NCBI RefSeq assembly: GCF_001315105.1
Contig: NZ_BAZR01000030.1
Coordinates: forward strand, 1 to 64,000
DNA: 64,000 nucleotides
Reading direction: 5' to 3'
Origin: Paenibacillus sp. JCM 10914
GTDB lineage: Bacteria; Bacillota; Bacilli; Paenibacillales; Paenibacillaceae
The first letter of the stretch is position 1; each line of letters starts with the position of its first letter. Below, one piece after another: positions 61,523 to 64,000 of this stretch. The position numbers were made by a program, and so were the translations under genes. The notes beneath the pieces were generated by a model, which worked only from the letters and a program-made list of their open reading frames with translations, did not search any database and was not told where the DNA came from.

Positions 61523-62372
61523 TATCGAGGGGCTGGAGCGCCAGAGCGGGACGTATCGACTGGAAATTGACCATGCAAGGATTCATTCGGGATTGAATCT
61601 GATTGTTGGATCGAACGGGGCAGGCAAAACGACGTTGATTGAACTGTTGACGACGCTCCAGCCCCCGGATGCTGGCGAAATCCTGTACAGCGGACGCAAG
61701 GCACAGCAACATCTCCCGCTTATTCGCAGTCAGATTGGGTATGTGCCGGCAGACATTGAGCTGTACGGTGATATGAAGGTAGGCAAACTGCTGACGTATA
61801 TGGCCGAGCTGAAAGGAATCTATAACCCGGACACTATTGAAAGGCTGATCAGTGATTTCAGGCTGGAGCCTGTACGGCAGCTGAAAGTAAAAAATTTATC
61901 GCAAGGAGTTCAGCGGCGTATTGCCATCGTGCAAGCGCTGCTTGCCGCGCCGTCCTTTCTCTTCCTCGATGAGCCCTTGAACGGGATGGATGCGGAGGAG
62001 CGCAAGTTCCTCATTACCTATCTTACACGGTATGCGATCGGCAGGATGGTCATCGTAGCCGCCCATGAATTGAACGAGTGGGAGGAAGCGGCGGATACAG
62101 TAATCTGGATCCATCGTGGTCGCCTCCGCTATATCGGCTCGCCTAAGTCGTGGAAGCAAAACGTAGCTGCAAGCGTGTGGGAAGGAGAGGTAGACCTGGA
62201 ATCGTTCGAGCAGATTCCGCAGGAATTACTCATTCATTTTCAAATGACGGAACGGTTCATGAAGGTTAGAATGATGGGCAAGAAGCAGCCCGGGTTGGAG
62301 TTTACGGAGAAGGAACCAACGCTGGAGGATACCTTCTTCCTGCATATGAACGCATTGGCCAGACGGGGCTGA
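61515..62372 (+). CDS. ABC-2 type exporter ATPase
   Basis: 285 residues. Walker A VGSNGAGKTTLIELL near residues 32-46, Q-loop region IGYVPADIELYG, a divergent signature LSQGVQRRIA (usual LSGGxxQR), Walker B FLFLDEPLNGMDAEE and the switch His in VAAHELNEWEE. The C-terminal 70 residues form an extension with EKEPTLEDTFFLH, as in exporters. It overlaps the preceding membrane gene by eight bases, so the two products are probably one transporter. Cargo unknown. Confidence 0.9.
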   Translation: MISIEGLERQSGTYRLEIDHARIHSGLNLIVGSNGAGKTTLIELLTTLQPPDAGEILYSGRKAQQHLPLIRSQIGYVPADIELYGDMKVGKLLTYMAELKGIYNPDTIERLISDFRLEPVRQLKVKNLSQGVQRRIAIVQALLAAPSFLFLDEPLNGMDAEERKFLITYLTRYAIGRMVIVAAHELNEWEEAADTVIWIHRGRLRYIGSPKSWKQNVAASVWEGEVDLESFEQIPQELLIHFQMTERFMKVRMMGKKQPGLEFTEKEPTLEDTFFLHMNALARRG

Positions 62373-62465
62373 AGTTAGACGCAGATCTTATAATAGGTCA
62401 ATCATCTCTGACTGAACAGGGTAAGGAAGAGTATAAGATATCCGAACCCGAAGGGAGAGAGATGA

Positions 62466-63302
62466 ATGGGAACCGTTAGTAATCATGGAACGGAGAAGGT
62501 CGCCCTCGTTACGGGAGGCGGTGCCGGAATCGGAAGAGGTATCGCCAAGATACTGGCCGAGAAAGGGTACCGGCTTGCGCTCACCTACAATTCAAGCAAG
62601 GATGGGATCGTATCGCTAGCCGAGGATTTACGCCATATCTACGGCAAGGAGCCGCTTATTATTCAGAGCGATCTGACGATTCGCAGCGAAGCCGAGAATA
62701 CGATTCGTAAGACCGTGGAAGAGTTGGGACGCGTGGATCTGCTCGTAAACAATGCAGGACTAGGCATTCATGAGGGACTCACGGAACTTGCGGAGGACGG
62801 TCTGGACACGATGATTCATCTGGATTTCAGAGCTCCGATGCTGCTCAGCAAGTATGCGGTGCAGGATATGATCGCCCGAGGAGTCGCAGGGAATATTATC
62901 TTCATCACTTCATCCAGAGGGGAGAGGGCGTACCCGAAGGATAGCATTTACGGCGGCATGAAGGCTGCGCTTATACGGGCCGCGCAATCGCTGGCGCTGG
63001 AGTGGGCACCGCATGGCATTCGGGTGAACTGCGTCGCTCCGGGAGCTACCGTTCATAAGCTGGAACAGTCCGCCGAAGAGGAGCCGCTCGGCAACAAAAT
63101 CCCGCTGGGACGGCTTGGAACGCCTGCCGATATCGGTGAAGCGATCGCCTGGCTCACCTCGGACGCCGCTTCGTACATCACCGGAATTAATCTTCGGATT
63201 GATGGTGGGCTTATTCTGCCCGGTATGCCGGAGGATACGTCGCCAGAAGCGGGGTACGGCTGGGGCAAGGTGTATGCTGAGAAGGATAATGAAAGCGATT
63301 AA
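62466..63302 (+). CDS. Short-chain dehydrogenase/reductase, glucose-dehydrogenase-like
   Basis: 278 residues, classical SDR. Cofactor motif TGGGAGIGRG near residues 17-26, NNAG, the catalytic Ser in FITSSRG, and YGGMKAAL carrying Tyr-x-x-x-Lys; PGATVH and the C-terminal GINLRIDGGLILPG follow. The branch includes FabG-like and sugar dehydrogenases; the substrate is unknown. The start ATG 62466 follows AGGGAGAGAG. A neighbouring out-of-frame ATG at 62463 is not used. It stands alone between the ABC locus and metY. Confidence 0.88.
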   Translation: MGTVSNHGTEKVALVTGGGAGIGRGIAKILAEKGYRLALTYNSSKDGIVSLAEDLRHIYGKEPLIIQSDLTIRSEAENTIRKTVEELGRVDLLVNNAGLGIHEGLTELAEDGLDTMIHLDFRAPMLLSKYAVQDMIARGVAGNIIFITSSRGERAYPKDSIYGGMKAALIRAAQSLALEWAPHGIRVNCVAPGATVHKLEQSAEEEPLGNKIPLGRLGTPADIGEAIAWLTSDAASYITGINLRIDGGLILPGMPEDTSPEAGYGWGKVYAEKDNESD

Positions 63303-63369
63303 CTTGAAAACTTTACTATTATTTTGAATATTCCGATGAATTTAGTTGGTTTTGGCTCTTTTCAAAGCG

Positions 63370-63418
63370 TGGAAAGTATGAGAGAATGGGAGAAATTATG
63401 AGGCCACAAAACTTTCCA
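63370..63418 (+). repeat. Inverted repeat in the metY leader
   Basis: TGGAAAGT (63370-63377) and ACTTTCCA (63411-63418) are perfectly complementary around 33 bases. It ends 25 bases before the metY start. No T-run follows. It may be an operator pair or a leader stem; no SAM riboswitch core is visible. Confidence 0.4.
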
Positions 63419-63443
63419 TGTGAAGAAAAGGGAGGAAATATCC

Positions 63444-64000
63444 ATGTCAGAAGAACGTCAATTCTCAATCGAAACGTTAGCCGTGCACGCCGGGCAAGAG
63501 CTCGACCCTACCACGTTGTCTCGGGCTGTACCCCTGTATCAGACGACTTCATACGGATTCAAGGACAGCGAGCATGCGGCTAATTTGTTTGCACTTAAGG
63601 AATTCGGAAACATCTATACGCGTATCATGAATCCGACAACGGATGTGTTCGAGAAGCGGATCGCAGCACTTGAAGGCGGCGCGGGTGCGCTGGCAACTTC
63701 CTCCGGGCAGGCCGCCATCACGTTCTCTATTCTGAACATCGCCGGTGCAGGTGATGAGATCGTTTCCTCCTCCAGTCTTTATGGTGGGACGTACAATCTG
63801 TTCTCCAACACACTGGCAAAGCTGGGGATCAAGGTGCATTTTGTGGACTCAACCGACCCGGACAATTTCCGCAAAGCGATAAACGACAAGACGAAGGCAA
63901 TCTTTGCAGAGACGATCGGTAATCCTCAGGGCAACGTGCTGGATGTTGAAGCCGTAGCCGAGGTTGCACACGAGCATGGGATTCCGCTGATTGTAGACAA
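63444..64000 (+). CDS. metY: O-acetylhomoserine sulfhydrylase/cysteine synthase-like PLP enzyme, 5' part
   Basis: The first 185 residues of a Cys/Met-metabolism PLP enzyme; the frame is open at the window end. It starts MSEERQFSIETLAVHAGQEL at ATG 63444 with GGGAGGAAATATCC upstream. Family blocks are PLYQTTSYGFKD, IYTRIMNPTTDVFEKRIAALEGG, the phosphate-binding SSGQAA, the SSLYGGTYNLF region and ETIGNPQGNVLDV leading to LIVD (the Asp that contacts the PLP nitrogen). The catalytic Lys lies beyond the window. The enzyme makes homocysteine from O-acetylhomoserine and sulfide. TSYGFKDSEHAANLF is typical of MetY rather than MetB/MetC. Confidence 0.9.
   Translation, partial: MSEERQFSIETLAVHAGQELDPTTLSRAVPLYQTTSYGFKDSEHAANLFALKEFGNIYTRIMNPTTDVFEKRIAALEGGAGALATSSGQAAITFSILNIAGAGDEIVSSSSLYGGTYNLFSNTLAKLGIKVHFVDSTDPDNFRKAINDKTKAIFAETIGNPQGNVLDVEAVAEVAHEHGIPLIVD

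Noticed and set aside
63303..63443. SAM (S-box) riboswitch before metY
   Set aside because: The interval is only about 140 bases and shows no S-box core or terminator; only an 8-bp inverted repeat.

Overview
The window looks like a Paenibacillus-type Gram-positive (Bacillota) chromosome. The pointers are strong AGGAGG ribosome sites with frequent GTG/TTG starts, several sugar ABC importers of the LplB/YtcP and MsmX kind paired with YesM/YesN two-component systems, an RNase J, a TagO-like wall-polymer transferase, and many rho-independent terminators. The species is inferred; no rRNA or tRNA gene was seen.

Layout. 1-1350: a broken unknown gene, a repeat-rich stretch without genes and a 26-residue holin-like peptide. 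1495-3461: tagO and a short-chain dehydrogenase. 3555-17019: a murein-sugar island. A divergent pair (MurNAc/GlcNAc kinase and MurQ) faces an 11-kb operon: RpiR regulator, ABC importer (lipoprotein, two permeases, ATPase), membrane protein, NamZ-type exo-muramidase without signal peptide, AnmK, and a GlcD/GlcF-like flavin/iron-sulfur oxidase. Read together: murein disaccharide is imported, split in the cytosol, phosphorylated and de-lactylated, and the released D-lactate may be oxidised by the GlcD/GlcF pair. 17133-27036: housekeeping and mixed genes (methyltransferase, TIMP-like secreted protein, TerC, Map, pyridoxine kinase, DedA, permuted-papain-like protein, NiaP-like transporter, RNase J, YqcI/GntA-like protein).

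27222-53830: a plant-oligosaccharide region. It has an AraC regulator facing a GH31 alpha-xylosidase; a first YesMN system followed by an LplB/YtcP/lipoprotein importer, GH95 fucosidase and GH42 beta-galactosidase; then a convergent second YesMN system facing a second importer, a second GH42 (close paralogue of the first) and a GH36 alpha-galactosidase. All the glycosidases lack signal peptides, so imported oligosaccharides are trimmed inside the cell. The enzyme mix fits xyloglucan side chains and galactosides. Three catabolite-repression (cre) sites lie at carbohydrate promoters.

53831-64000: small proteins including an unlisted 59-residue zinc ribbon, a TauE/SafE permease, an aldo/keto reductase, a two-ABC/ECF-sigma locus, a dehydrogenase, and the 5' part of an O-acetylhomoserine sulfhydrylase.

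Quality warning: thirteen reading-frame breaks occur, all in plus-strand genes. All have the sign of one missing base, and most are repaired by adding one G in a CGG or GG context. This looks like systematic sequencing error, so genes marked as frameshifted here are probably intact in the organism.
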